64,000 nucleotides of DNA from Zygnema cylindricum (GCA_037447655.1 JBBHKE010000312.1:73454-137453), one strand, 5' to 3'; shown: positions 44,421 to 56,672, counted from the stretch's first letter. Numbers and translations: made by a program. Notes: a model not told the origin generated them from the letters alone.

Positions 44421-45239
44421 CTAGGAATCCTTGTTCCTCCAATCGGTGGCAGTTGCCAAGGCTTGGCCACACTTTCCTCCCTTTCGGATCTCAATCGTAT
44501 TCTCCCAAACGAGAATCATCCCTACCACTAAGTTCCATACCCACCTTGAGTCCGGCAAGTCCTGCACATGGTTGACTATGTTTTCGAACTCATCGGGTAA
44601 CTTCATTAGTAAACAGTTAACCTTTTCTTTTTCACTAAAATATTTTCCCGCACTCTCTAGCTCCATAAAGAGTGTAGCAAGCTCATTGCAAAAATCCAAC
44701 ATCTTCCCCCCTTTGTATACATTCTCCTTAACTTTCTGATCAGCCAACTGTTGTTGCTGAATCGTACCACTTCGGTGCATCTCTATGAGAGCCATCGAAA
44801 TATCGGATGCCCTTTCTACCTCCAAAGGGGGACATGCAAGTCCTTGAGTGAGATGGCGTAGGATGAAGTGCTTTGCCGCCATATTGTTGAAGTCCCAGGT
44901 TTCACTATCATTCTCCTCGTTCCTCGGAATAGGTGACATGAATGCCAAACCAGTTGTTATTGGTGTGGTCGCCTCCTTCTCCTTTCCTTTGTCCACCACC
45001 TCTCCTTCTTTTGTTTCCTCCGTTGAAGGTGGATCCTCATTTCTAGTGAATCTAATTCCTCCAAACCCTGGAGGAATTCCAAGACTTGATGGACGCCCCA
45101 ATCGTCCACTCACTATCCCCCAAAACCTTTTTTCGCATAGAGCTCCTATCATCATACTTTCCCAGTATATGAAGCCACTTCCATTTAAGATTGGTACCCT
45201 AGAGGGTGGGCCCATAACGTGAAACTTTGATACCTCCAT
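44421..45239 (-). CDS. gag: Gag of N2, starting in the 5' LTR
   Basis: 272 codons. ATG at 45237-45239 is 20 bp inside the LTR end. It reads MEVSKFHVMGPPSRVPILNG across the primer site. Capsid-like region: DFNNMAAKHFILRHLTQGL, KGGKMLDFCNELATLFMELES, KLPDEFENIVNHVQDLPDSRWVWN. The frame stops before the CCHC knuckle, which lies just downstream with the pol part. It is the best preserved gag of its lineage here. Confidence 0.85.
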   Translation of the reverse strand: MEVSKFHVMGPPSRVPILNGSGFIYWESMMIGALCEKRFWGIVSGRLGRPSSLGIPPGFGGIRFTRNEDPPSTEETKEGEVVDKGKEKEATTPITTGLAFMSPIPRNEENDSETWDFNNMAAKHFILRHLTQGLACPPLEVERASDISMALIEMHRSGTIQQQQLADQKVKENVYKGGKMLDFCNELATLFMELESAGKYFSEKEKVNCLLMKLPDEFENIVNHVQDLPDSRWVWNLVVGMILVWENTIEIRKGGKCGQALATATDWRNKDS

Positions 45240-46264
45240 AAGTCCTCAGAGTCGACAGCTTCTAAGAAGCCTCTAGGATAACTCTGACCCCTTTGTGTCT
45301 CAGCGAAAACAACTGCCTCCCTGGCTGACAAAAACTCTAACCACCTTCACCCTTGTGAAGGCAAGACTCCTTTGAGTCTATAGCAAAAAGAATATTTGAA
45401 TTTGCTCCCCTGAGCAGTAAGTTATGGAGGGTCAAAGTTGACCTTTTGTATAGAAGCTATTTGGGAGAGAGGGTCCTATCTCCTAATTTTTCTAAGTCCT
45501 ATCTCTCTCACAGACTCTATCTACTGATGTACGGAACCAATCATGTTACAGTTGCGTACGCAAAAGTATAGCTGTCGGTGTACTTTATGTACGAACATTA
45601 TACGAGATGGCCTAAATGTCGACACATGTCATATCCGGATTCGGTGCCATAATCTCCGGAGATTCCACGATCCAACGTAATTTCGCCACGTGTCATCCGA
45701 TGTGGGGATGGCCACAAACCTCCGAAATCTTCTTCCGCGATCTCGGCGCTAATCCTGGCCGTTCGATTAAATTCGGATTTAATCGTAGCCGTAATAAATA
45801 CATGCGCGGTATTTGTTTCACTTACGAAATAAATGCGCAGTATTGATTTAAAGTGCGAAGTAGTGCGTGCATTATATATTAGGATCGTGTGTCACGTGTC
45901 CCGTGCAGTTAAATGATTTATCGTACGTATATCTATTTAAATATACATCAAACTATATACTACGTAACATTAATCCTAGACTTAACGGCTAAGGCTACCG
46001 CTTGTTAGCTGCCTGCTTGTCGGTAGGTGCAAGGATCAAATCTTGTGGCCGGCATGATCCTTTTATATAAATAAACCCCTAACAAATATAAATTTCCGGT
46101 AAACCTCTGGATAGCCTAGGTATCCATGGCTCTAGCTCCCTCTCCAATTTCTCAATGACTGCGACAAGTTTGAGGGTTTGGAGAGAGAAGTTAGAGGTAG
46201 ACTGCCTCAGCTTCTTTCTATTTAGACCTAGAAAATACTAAAAAATGAACCATTAATTTCTACA
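45220..46264 (-). repeat. 5' LTR of N2
   Basis: Hairpin (about 46120-46205), tRNA-like segment on the plus strand (about 45975-46045, TTTT 46061-46064), G-box GCCACGTGTCAT (45688) and the GTAC-rich U3 end with CCAAT-type ACCAATCA (45536). Confidence 0.9.
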
Positions 46265-46739
46265 TTTAGGACTTAGAGACTTTAGGAGGTAGCCGCCTCT
46301 CTCCCAGAGTGCTTGTATAAATCTCGGTATCTTTGCCACTTTATAATTTATCCTCTGGTTGGGCGTTTTTTGTGATTCTTTTTGCTGTCGACTCAAGGGA
46401 GTCTAGACTGCTTATGGGTGGAGTCAGATTATTTATTTGTTTGATTGAGTAGCAGTGGTCTTAGTTGAAAGTGGGTCAGTCAAAAACTGCCTAGAGGCTT
46501 CCTGAATTCCGTAATCAAATGGGTGATACATAAATTACACATAGGCAGCCATGGTTATAACTCTCTCTCCAATCTTCAATGACTACAACAAGTAAGGGGA
46601 CTTGAGAGTGGAGTGAGAAGCAAGTTGCCTTTGTTGTTTCACTCCTTTTATTTTTCCTATTCAGACCTAAAAAATACATAAATAAAAACCTTTAATTTCT
46701 ACACTCCCCTTATTTTCTAGTCACCTTTCAGTTTAAAAC

Positions 46740-49700
46740 CACACTCCTCTTTGCAAAATATTAATCTAAGAGATGGAACAGTCTTGGTCATCATATCTGC
46801 TACCATTTCACTATCTGATCTATATTATGACTTATTATTTTGTTCTCAATTTTCTTTCTAACAAAACTCAGTCTAATATCCATGTGTTTCGCTTTGAAGT
46901 GGTGTTTGGGATTAGTATCAATGGTAATGGCTACTTGATTATCACAAAATATTCTTTGGCACACCACTCTTAAGATGACAAAGTTCACTAAGCAAAGACT
47001 TCACCCACATCAATACTTTTACAGCACAGCAATAGGCCATATACCCAGCCTCCATTGTGGACTGAGCAATAACCTTTTGTTATTTGCTACTCCAGCAGCA
47101 AGCCCTATCACCCACATACAATTTATATCAAGAAGTACATCTCCTCATAGGGGTATCCCCATAGCTAGCATCACTCCAAGTGGTGATTTCAATATTGTCC
47201 CCACCCAAATGCAACCATAGATCTCTAGTCCTATGAGATATCTAAAGACTCTCTTAGCTGCCTCCCAATCTCTTTTAGTGGGAGCATTCAGACTCCTACC
47301 TAGTACTCCTACAGTTGCAACTATATCCGATCGGGTACAATTCTTGCCCACTACTTGTCTATAATGAATGGTCTGCATGAACTTCTTCACTTCAGAGCCT
47401 AACTCATCATCCAAGATTATAACTCTTTCTTCCACACTCCCATCACTTCCCTTCTTTAGCTCTATTCAAGTTGTACAACTATTAGCCTTGTCCATTTGAA
47501 AGCTTTCTAAGATGTTCTCAATGGCTTCCTTCTGAGTTAATGTGATTATCTTTCTATCGCAGTATCTATCTACCTAAATTCACAAAATATATCTTGCCTC
47601 TCCCATATCTCAAATCTCCCTTTTAGATTTGTTTCAATTTATTAATTTTGTCCATAGATTTACTAAAAAAAAGCAAATCATCAACATAGATTGCAATGAA
47701 AATAATGCCTTTCTCATCTTCAAACAAGTAAATTGAATGATCTGAGCTGATCTTTATATATCCTAGACTTGTAAGAAACTTATCAAGCTTTTTGTTCCAC
47801 TATCGGGGCCTGTTTTAGGCCATAAAGAGATTTGATCAGCCGGCATACCTTGCTTTCTTCTTCTTGTTCCACAAAATATTCGGGTTGTCTTATGAAGATC
47901 TCCTCTTCTAACTCTCCATGAAGGAAAGTTGTCTTTATGTCCAACTGGTGCACCTCCATGTCTTCTGCTACCGCCAGAGTTAGAAGAATATGCACGAAGG
48001 GAAACTTGACGATCGCGGCAAAGGTTTCTTCGTATTCTATTGCCTCTTTTTGGGTAAATCCTTTAGCCACTAACCGGGCTTTGTATAGCTCAATTGTATT
48101 ATCCGGGTTCAGTTTTAGTTTGAATACCCACTTACATCCAATCGCCTTTTTGTCAAGTGGACAGTCCACCAACTCTAGGTAGCGGCTGCCATAATTGAGG
48201 CCATTTCCTCGTTGATGGCTGTCATTTATCAGTTTCTCTTCCGACAGTTCATTGCCTCATTATAGGTTTGTGGTTACTCCAAATGAGACAGTTTGGTTAC
48301 TTTAAAGCTGATTTATTTTTCTTGCAGTCTTTTGTTGCTTCTCCTTCCTCCCTCAAAATTTGTCGCTAGTATAGATGGCTTTCGTGGATTCTTCTAACGG
48401 TTTCGGCTTCTCCCCTCTTCATTGGTTTCGGTTCAATTTCCACCACGTCTTCCGGTTCTGGTCAAGTTGTCACTGGAGGTTCCACTGTTTGTCCTCTCCA
48501 ATATGATTTGTAACTGGATGATCATCATCTTCTCGGAAACCTGGAAAATTAGGAAGTTTAATGTCATCAAAATTTTCTGACTCAAATCTGATTTTGAGTG
48601 AATTTGTATACTTAAAGGGATCTGTACATTTCCCTTCATCAATAACCGCTTGATGCTTCACTAGAATTATAACTTCTCTCTTAAGATCATAAACTCTATA
48701 CCCTTTGACATTGTTATCATATCTTACCAGATATCCTCGTTTTCCTTTCAGATCTAACTTCCAATTTGACCAATCTATATCTAGACTGAACACTTGGCTA
48801 CCGAAAACATTTTAATGTGAAACATCTGGTTTTCGGCAGGTCCATCTCTCATAGGGTATTTGCCCTTTTATTGCCGAAGTAGGAACTCTATTCTTGAGAT
48901 AACTTGCACATCTCATTTCTTTGCCCCGAACTCTTTTCTCTATCTTCTTATCCGATTGCATACTCCTGGCACGATCACTAAGTGTCCTATTTAACCTCTT
49001 GACTACACTATTTTGCACAGGATTTTCAAAGACCGTCTTTTGGTGTTGTACTTCATCTTCTTAGAAATTCCTCAAACTTATAGGAGGTACACTCTCCCCT
49101 ATTATAACTCCTTACTCTCTTAATAGTGGTTTATGGAGTTTCTCACTCCATGCTTTATATTCCTTGAAAATCTGTGGGCCCTCTGATTTACTTTTCAAAA
49201 AATTCACTCTTGAATTCCGAGACGAATCGTCGGTGATAATCATCGTAAATCTTTTATCTCCGGGTGAAGGCTCTTTCTAAAACTTTTTATCCTTTATAAG
49301 TGGCTACTTTTGGGAAGGGTAACGTGTGTGCTTTACCTTGAGCACATCCACTAGAGTCACTTAAATTTTCACTTTTTCCAAACTGAATCCCTTCAACTAC
49401 TCCCATCTTTTTTTTTCTTTCAACTAATCTAAACGAACATGTCCAAGCCTCTTATACCATAGCATTATATCATGAACACAAACATAATTAATTTTCTTCT
49501 TTTCATTTATAAAAATCAGCTTAAACATCCCTTAGCTACCCTTTTCAGCAGTGAAATAATCTTCTTCCTCAAAATTAGCAGTAAAGGTTCCCTTCCTAGT
49601 GCTAGTTTCAAAGCCCTTATCATCTGACACAGATTTTGAGATGAGGTTTTTTTTTAACTCAGGATTAAACAACACATCAGAGAATGTAACTATGGATGTC

Positions 49701-50120
49701 TTTCCCTCCATTAAGATTTTCAGATTTACCGATCCTACCAAAGTAGTAGTGACTTCCCTCCCATCCCCATACTCTATCTCTACGGTGGGAATCATTCTCA
49801 TCATTGTGAATAAGTTTTCATCCTTACACATGTGCATAGAAGCACCTAAACCCACAATCCAACGTGCTTCACCCATCAGTCCTCTGTAGGCACATTTCTG
49901 TTTTCGTGGAATTTTGACCTTGGTCTTCACCTCCATCTCCTCATCTAACAAGAGCTCATCGTCTTCAGATTCCTCCTCATGTACCTATGTCACAAGGGCC
50001 TTCTTCTTTCCTCTCGGAGGTCTTGTCTTCCCCTCTTTTAACCAAAGTTTTGTTAGTTTAGAGCACTCGGCCATATAGAATCCCGGTTTCTTGCAAAAAT
50101 GACACAGTCCCTCTAAATCC
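46740..50120 (-). pseudogene. pol: Pol of M1
   Basis: Decayed relative of N2 pol on the minus strand. Protease RWIVGLGASMHMC (DSG lost, about 49850), remains of pre-integrase (about 49440) and integrase, SAIKGQIPYERWTCRKPDVSH (48830), [15 protein letters not shown] (48110), RLVAKGFTQKEAIEYEETFA, VHQLDIKTTFLHGELEEEIF (47920), YVDDL remnant (about 47675), RNase H pieces (47170, 46900 CDNQVAITI). Stops and frameshifts throughout. Confidence 0.82.
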
Positions 50121-50287
50121 ATTTGTCCGGACTCATCAACCCCCCCCCCTCCATAACTTCATATCGATTTTTTTGGATCGTTGTTCCTCCAATCGGTCGT
50201 CTCTGCCAAGGCTTGGCCGCTCTTTCCTCCTCTTCGATACTCTATCGTGTCCTCTCGGACAATAATGATCCCTACCACAAAGTTCCA

Positions 50288-50987
50288 GGTTCACCTGGAA
50301 TTCGATAGGTCTTGTACACGGTTAACTATATTCTCATAATCATTGTGCAACTTCATGAGTAGACAGTTCTCTCTCATCTTTTCAGTTTCTACCTTTCTAA
50401 CACTCTCTAACTCCATAAAGAGTGTAGCAAGCTCATTACAGAAATCTAGCATCTTTCCTCTGTTGTATTCAATGCATATATTTTCGGATCTGCCACCTGT
50501 TGTTGATGAAACGTACCACTTCGGTACATATCTATGAGTGCCATCCATAGATTAGATGCTCTCTCCACCTGTAAATGGGGTGATGCAAGTCCTTCAGTGA
50601 GATGGCGAAGTATGAAGTGTTTTGCCGCCATGTTGTTATATTCTCAAGTATCAAATATCATTTACCTCGTTCCTCTGAACATATAACATGAATTCCGAGC
50701 CGATGGTTATAGGTGTTGCTATCGGTGTGATTGTTTTGTTTTCCTTCCCTTTGTCCATTACAATGCTTTCCCCATCCTCGTTCTCCTCCGGTGAAGTTGG
50801 ATCTGCTTTTCTGGTAAACCTGGTCCCGACAAACCCTAAAGGAATGCCTAAGCTAGATGGACGCCTCACTCGTCCACTCACTATCCCCCAAAATCTTTTC
50901 TCGCACAGAGCTCTTATCATTATACTTTCCCAGTATATGAAGCCAGTTCAGTTAAAGATGAGCACCCTAGAGGGTGGGCCCATAACC
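50288..50987 (-). pseudogene. gag: Gag of M1
   Basis: On the minus strand after the primer site GGTTATGGGCCCACC (50973-50987): MIRALCEKRFWGIVSGRVRRPS, MAAKHFILRHLTEGLASPHLQ, GKMLDFCNELATLFMELES, KLHNDYENIVNRVQDL. The CCHC knuckle CHFCKKPGFY lies near 50090. Frameshifts occur at about 50650 and 50540. It aligns with N2 gag throughout. Confidence 0.8.
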
Positions 50988-51699
50988 TACAACTCTAAGA
51001 CTTCCATAGGTCCTTAGAGTAGGTAGCTCACATGAAGCCTCTAGGATAGCCTTGCCCCTTCTGAATTTGCAGAACTCTAACCGCCACGTTGGTAGACAAC
51101 TGACTGATTTGACTTTACCCCTTTAAAGGCAAGACTCCCTGAGTCCACCACAAAATAAATTACGCGATTTGCTCCTCTGAGCAGTAAGTTATAATTAGCC
51201 AAAGGTGGCCTATAAATAAAGAATGCCTTTAGAGAGAGAGGCGGCTACCTCTAAAATTGTCTAAGTCTAAAACCTCTCTCTAAACCTTTTTATACTAAAG
51301 TACGACACTAATCACACGATTGTGCAGTACAGAAAAAAATACTAGTGCCAGATTTTTTTCTGTACGGTCCTTGTAATGCATGGTCATAAAGGTGACGCCT
51401 GTCACATCCGAACTTGTTATGATATTTTTTTGAGATCCCGTAAACCAATGAGATGTCGCCACGTGTCATCCGATGTGGTGGTGATCGAAAACCGCCAAAG
51501 CGGCCATTACGCAATGTTGGCTCGCACCATGGCCGTCCGATGCAAGTCAACTTTTAATACAAGCCGTCGAAATAAGTGTCCGTAGCATTTGTTTTGTGCG
51601 GTGTATAAAGTACAACGGAATCTATGTTCTAAAATCCGTTCTGATATTTAAATGGAATTCCCTATGTGTACACGTTTAAATAGTTATCGTACCCTATAT
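50988..51699 (-). repeat. M1 5' LTR, proximal part
   Basis: It holds the U5/R part, TATA region (CTATAAATA near 51212 on the plus strand), CCAAT-type ACTAATCA (51308), G-box GCCACGTGTCATCC (51459) and, at its right edge, the TATAT target (51695-51699) of the next insertion. The remainder is at 57059-57380. Confidence 0.8.
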
Positions 51700-52285
51700 G
51701 TTGGTTTGAAAAGTTAGTTTCGTGCGTGCGTGTTGTTTCGTGCGTACACAACGTTTCGTACTCGATTCTAATGGTAGCTTGATTTACTGTGGAGGTTCGA
51801 ATGGATTTGCGAATTGGGGGAGTAATGGTACTAATTGTATTGGAAAGTTCGATATTGGACTTCAAGGGACGCGAAGAAATATAGGCGAAAGTACGATTTG
51901 CGGAAAGGGAAAAAAATAATTTACGAGGTTGGAAGTATACATCGCACGAATGAAACGTAATGCGATGGGTGACATTTGATGAATTGGACGACGCATGAGC
52001 TACAGACGGCGGCGCCATCAGTTTGGTCATTTTGGTGAGGGACGCGAAATCGCGTCCATCACATGATATTTTTATTTTGGACAGTCCAGATTCGTTTGAC
52101 AAAATTCGTACGGTTTGTAAACATTTACAACAATGTTTTGTCTTTTGTGTATTAATTATAGGTGTAGATCTATTCATTCTGACTTATCTCGAAGTATTCA
52201 TTTATACTCAAATTAATAGAGGTAGTTGATTGATTACGTACGGTTGGTATGCCTCCATACAGTTAGTAATGAGCTCTAGTGTATT

Positions 52286-52335
52286 GTTGAAAAGAAGTAA
52301 TTAATATTCACTTCTTAATTTAGACTTTAGAGTGA

Positions 52336-52379
<44 letters not shown>

Positions 52380-53355
52380 TCACCATGGCTGCTGCCATAG
52401 TCACAAAGAAACAGGCAGACAGGCAGACATATTGATAGATTACCAAAATGTTACCCTTAACAAGATTTGAACACAGGTCAACGAAGTTCTTTACACATAC
52501 GCCTTAACCATTAAGGCATTAACGAAACGATACATTTATGCGGTTTGGTGATTTATTAAAGTGTTACGCAAACGTCACCTTCACTTAAACACACCAAAAT
52601 TGACGAAACGGCATCTATAGTCAAACGACGCTCGCGAACGCGAATGTAACCGTGTAATATACATGATAGGACGGACGACGTGGCCCCCGCCAAACCCGAA
52701 TGAATCTTTGGCGGATTTCAGAAATAGCGGCGCGCAGTGCCACGCGGCGCCACATCATTAAACACCATAAAAGATGAGAGGAGGAACGATGGCTCCCAAG
52801 CTGACAAGTGTGAACCAGAAGGCCATGTTGTACAGTGGCCGTACAAGAAGTACAATCGGCCACTTTACCTTCTTGTACTATACACTCTTTTGATTGGTCT
52901 AGGGTATAGTAGTAGGTAGGTGTGAGTAGGAGTTGAGGGACTTAGCGTGAATGAGGCGCCTCTCTCCAAGTGACCTTTTGTATTTATAAGCCATTTTTGG
53001 CAAACCTTAACTAACTGCTCAGGGGAGAAAATTCAGTGATTCTTTTTGCTACACACTCAAAGGAGTCTACGCTACTCAAGGGTGTAGACGGTCAGAGTTT
53101 ATGCTTGCCAGGGTGGTGGCATTTCAATGAGAAAGTCAAAGTGGGGAATGTTGTCCAAAACACATGTTCGAGCTTTGCATTTTTTGGTGAAACTGAACAC
53201 ACAGAAAGTCTTCTTTCATAGGGGTGAAGATGTATACGATTTTTGAGTGTCAGGTGTCAGTCATTTGGGTTTGTATCAACTTGGAGTCGACACTATCTAC
53301 ATTAGCTTCTTTAGGTCTGCGATTTCTATGGGGAAAAAGAACCCATAGAATTTCA
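52286..53355 (+). repeat. 5' LTR of TG2
   Basis: It begins TGTTGAAAAGAAGTAATTAA and ends AGAATTTCA. It contains a (GA)n microsatellite (52334-52378), an antisense tRNA-like segment (52444-52525, with the 7-bp hairpin GCCTTAA-CCA-TTAAGGC at 52501-52517) and a degenerate G-box GCCACGCGGC (52739). Confidence 0.82.
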
Positions 53356-54616
53356 AGTTAGTGGCCCACCATCTAGGGTGCCTATGTTTGATGGAAAAGA
53401 CTTCACTTATTGGGAGTTTACGATGGAGGGATTGCTTTTCGAAAAGCATTTGTGGAGAATTGTTTCGGGACAAGTGAGATGTCCGCCACCTGGCTTTGGT
53501 GGAACTCATTATGGAGAATTATCTGGGGCTTCCCAGAAAACTAACTAGTGTTCAGTTGTTACGGAAGGTGAAGGGAAAGTCATTGCCAAGGAAGGGAAAA
53601 AATGGGAGAAAGATACAGGGACACTTATGGAGAGGGGAGCTATGCTCTTCGCCACAGCTCCACTTAGAGGGGTTATAAGTAAAACTGAAGAAAATGATAG
53701 TAAAATTTGGGAGTATAAAAACACTATAGCAAAACATCTTATACCTAGATATGTGTCTAAGTCCATAGCTATCACTCTTTTAAGTCTAACCAAGTCTTCA
53801 AAAATCTGGGAAACACTAAGTCAGATTTATAAGAGTGAGACTATTCAGAGGCAACAGTTAGTAAAACAAGAAATAGAGGCCTATGTTTATAAAGGCGGTA
53901 ACATGATAGAGTTTTGTAATGATATTGTTGCGTTATATGTTGAGCTTGCTAGTGCGGGATATGTAGAAAACGAGGGGAGAAAGATTAATACACTACTCAT
54001 AAAACTCCCTGATGAGTACGAAAACATCATTTATCGTATGCAGGCAATGGGTGGCTCCTCATGGACTTGGAGCTTTACCATGGGGATAATTCTTGTGAGA
54101 GAAAGCACCTTGGAGCTTCGTAGGGGAAGTGAGAGGGTGACTGCATTCACAGTTGGTGGTGATTGGCGGAAGCGTGATGAGAGGAACGGCAGTGACGAGC
54201 AGAAGCGTGATGAGAGGAAGAAAGACAAAGGTAAACCTTATCGAAACTTCGGTGGTAAGAGAGGGAGAGGAAAAGAAAGGGGAGCTTTGAAAAAGGGGGT
54301 TTGCTTCTTTTGTAGGGAACCGGGTCATTATATGGAGAGATGCCCTTGTTCGGAAGAACTTATAAGTTGGAATGTGGATGAGGAGGAAGAAAGGGAAGAG
54401 CAGAAAGAGGATAAAAAAATCTTAGAGCTTCTCCACATCGGTAGAATTGAGAAGAGAGAAAAGTACACAAAAATTCCACGAAAGCAACCGTGTGCTTTTG
54501 GAGGTATAAGGGAAGTAAAGGGAAGTGAGGTACTTAAAGGAGTTAGACATGATGTGAATGTCAAGGAGTATAGAAAGCAAGATCTAGAATCTACAATTGA
54601 AAAAGGGAAAAAATAA
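53356..54616 (+). pseudogene. gag: Gag of TG2 (one internal stop)
   Basis: The frame is open from the LTR end apart from TAG at 53546-53548 and ends TAA 54614-54616. The primer site is degenerate (GTTAGTGGCCCACC). Order as in TG1: VPMFDGKDFTYWEFTMEGLLFEKH, KIWEYKNTIAKHLIPRYVSKS, KLPDEYENIIYRMQAMG, Lys/Arg-rich linker, CCHC knuckle CFFCREPGHYMERC (about 54303). The start codon in the LTR is frameshifted. Gag is clearly better conserved than the pol remnants. Confidence 0.85.
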
Positions 54617-55300
54617 AAAAAATGAGGATAATTTTATAGATATTTTGGAAACAGAAAAATGGTCGAAAAGGGAGACTTCAACAGATTCCGAGGAAAGGGG
54701 AGAAGTAAATCTAGAGGGGGTTTTAAAAGATAGGGGAGAAGAGGTATATTTAATGAAAGGTTTAGGGGAGGAGAAATACTCTTTGGGAATCATTATAGAA
54801 AGTATAGTGGAAAGAATTCCATGGGAGAGAGTGAGGGAAGTTCAGAAAATGGGGTAATTATCATGTACAAATATATGAGTACGAAAGATTTAGATTTTAT
54901 GAGGAACTTAGTGGGGACTCGTGATTTAAAGATACATTTGGGTGGTAATGGATTTGACATCACTAATGGGAGTGATGCCATTTATGAAGGTGTTTCTTTA
55001 AATAGATTAGCATCTTAGTATGTGTTGCAGGTTGGGGATGGGGCTGGATGTTTGAAATGCAAGTGGGAATCTGGATTTTGCTCGGATGAAAAAGGACTGA
55101 GGTGGATAAAATCCTTGCTTCAAATGCCCGAATTTATGAAAAATGGCATGCAAAATAAAATGTGTGATGCAATTATTATTTCGGTTCATCTAATACAATG
55201 TTTCAAATATAGGGGTATTTACTTAAAGTTTTATGAGGGGAAAAGAAAAAAGAAAAAAAAAGAAAAAAAAATATGTATAATTGTGTTTTGTTATTAAGTG
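54617..55300 (+). pseudogene. Pol remnant patchwork of TG2
   Basis: Same join order as TG1 8690-9236: acidic piece (STDSEERGEVNLEGVLKDRGEE), RT end (MKGLGEEKYSLGI), RNase H pieces (RNLVGTRDLKIHLGGNGFDI, GLRWIKSLLQMPEF, CDAIIIS). Frameshifts at 54600 and 54830. It extends about 150 bp further toward the 3' end than TG1 does. Confidence 0.75.
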
Positions 55301-55387
55301 TGAGTTGAAAGAAAAGTAGACTAGAAAATAAGGGGAGTGTTAAAATGTGTGGACTTAAATTAAAAGTTGACTAAGATTTAAGGGGAG

Positions 55388-56432
55388 TATTGGAAAGAAG
55401 TAATTAATATTCACTTCTTAATTTAGACTCTAGAGTGAAGAGAGAGAGAGAAAGTCACCATGGCTGCCGCCATAGTCAGAAAGAAACAGGCAGATAGGTA
55501 GACAGATTGATAGATTACCAAAATGATGCCCTAAGCAGGATTTAAACCTAGACCTACGGAGTACATAATAGACCCACGCCTTAACCATTAAGGCATTACC
55601 AAAACGATACACGTTTTTGGTTCAGTGAGGATTTAAATTGTCACGCAAACGTCATTTTCACTTAAACACTCCAGAATTGACGAAACGACATATATAGTCA
55701 AACGACGCTTGCGGACGCGAATCTAACCGTGTAAAATGCACGATCGGATGGACGACGTCACCCGCGCCAAACCCGAATGAATCTTTAGCGGCTTTCAGAC
55801 ATAGCCGCGCGCTGTGCCACGTGGCGCCACATCATTAGACGTTGGAAAAGATGGGAGGAGGACAAATGGCTCTCAAGTTGACAAGTGTCAACTAGAAGGC
55901 CATGTTTTATAATGGCCGTACAATAAGTACAATCGGTCACTATACCTTCTTGTACTATACACTCTTTTTGATTGGCCTAGGGTAGAGTACTAGGTAGTTG
56001 TGAGTAGGAGTTAAGGGACTTAGCGTGTTTGAGGTGCCTCTTTCCAGGTGACCTTTTGTATTTATAGGCCATCTTTGGCCAGCCATAACTAACTGCTCAG
56101 GGGAGCAAATTCAGTGATTCTTTTTGCTGCAGACTCAAGGGAGTTCAAGCTACACAAGGAAATAGTCGGTCAATGTTTTTGCTTAACAGGGTGGCAGAAT
56201 TTCTAAGGGAAAGTCAAAGTGGGGAATACTATCCAAAACACATGTTCAAGCTTGGCATTTTGTGGTGAAACTGAGCACACATAAATTCTTCTTTCATAGG
56301 GGTGAAGCTGTATACGAGTTCTCACTGTCAAGGTGTCTGTCTTTTGGGGTTGCATAAATTGGAGTCGGCACTATCTAGATAAGCTTCTTTAGGTCTGCGA
56401 TTTTTGTGGGGAAATGAACCCATAGAATTTCA
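55388..56432 (+). repeat. 3' LTR of TG2
   Basis: Similar to the 5' LTR but with a much shorter GA tract. G-box GTGCCACGTGGCGCC at 55816. The antisense tRNA-like segment (55525-55596) is listed separately. The U5 end is AGAATTTCA at 56432. Confidence 0.85.
55525..55596 (-). ncRNA. tRNA-like cloverleaf antisense in TG2 3' LTR
   Basis: On the minus strand ATGCCTTAA (55588-55596) pairs with TTAGGGCAT (55525-55533) as a 9-bp acceptor-like stem (one G-T). TGGTTAAGGCG follows like a D-arm/A-box, and TAGG-TTTAAAT-CCTG makes a T-arm/B-box. TTTT follows (AAAA at 55520-55523 on plus). Length is 72 nt. No functional tRNA identity is claimed. Confidence 0.55.
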
Positions 56433-56672
56433 TTATTTGTAGGACTTGGTCATTTTTGGACTTAGGAACTTTTTGTACCAAATCTGTTTTTTTTGTCATT
56501 TTTGGGAATTTCATCTAAGGATTGCTCTCATATGTATTGGCAAAATTATCTAAAATTTTGCGTGTGTGTTCCTCCTTGTATTGCAAATATTGTGGCAAAT
56601 TTGCTAACCTAGCATGTGTGTCGTTTGCTTGTAGCTTCATTGTGAAGTTGGTCAGATTTACCAAAGTTCTGG

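Larger units (their letters stand above)
39818..46264 (-). mobile_element. Copia element N2 nested in P1's 3' LTR
   Basis: Minus strand. 5' LTR 45220-46264, 3' LTR 39818-40868, both TGTAGAAA...AGTTTCA. Exact target duplication TTTAG. Primer site GTTATGGGCCCACC at 45205-45218, polypurine tract AATAAGGGGAG at 40869-40880. The LTRs are similar with scattered differences, so it is older than N1. It is the reference copy for the solo LTRs at 19360 and 22333. Confidence 0.93.
28272..46539 (+). mobile_element. Copia element P1 with two nested insertions
   Basis: 5' LTR 28272-29234, 3' LTR 39082-39817 plus 46270-46539. The target-site duplication CATAG is exact at 28267-28271 and 46540-46544. Element N1 sits in the gag-pol junction (30286-35818) and N2 in the 3' LTR (39818-46264). 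Both excise on paper to restore continuous sequence. The coding region is riddled with stops. Confidence 0.92.
52286..56432 (+). mobile_element. Gag-only copia derivative TG2 with both LTRs
   Basis: 5' LTR 52286-53355, internal 53356-55387, 3' LTR 55388-56432, polypurine tract AAGGGGAG before the 3' LTR. The internal region holds gag and the same short pol patchwork as TG1. No protease, integrase or full RT is present, so mobility would need proteins in trans. Target duplication is imperfect by eye (GTATT / TTATT). Confidence 0.85.
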
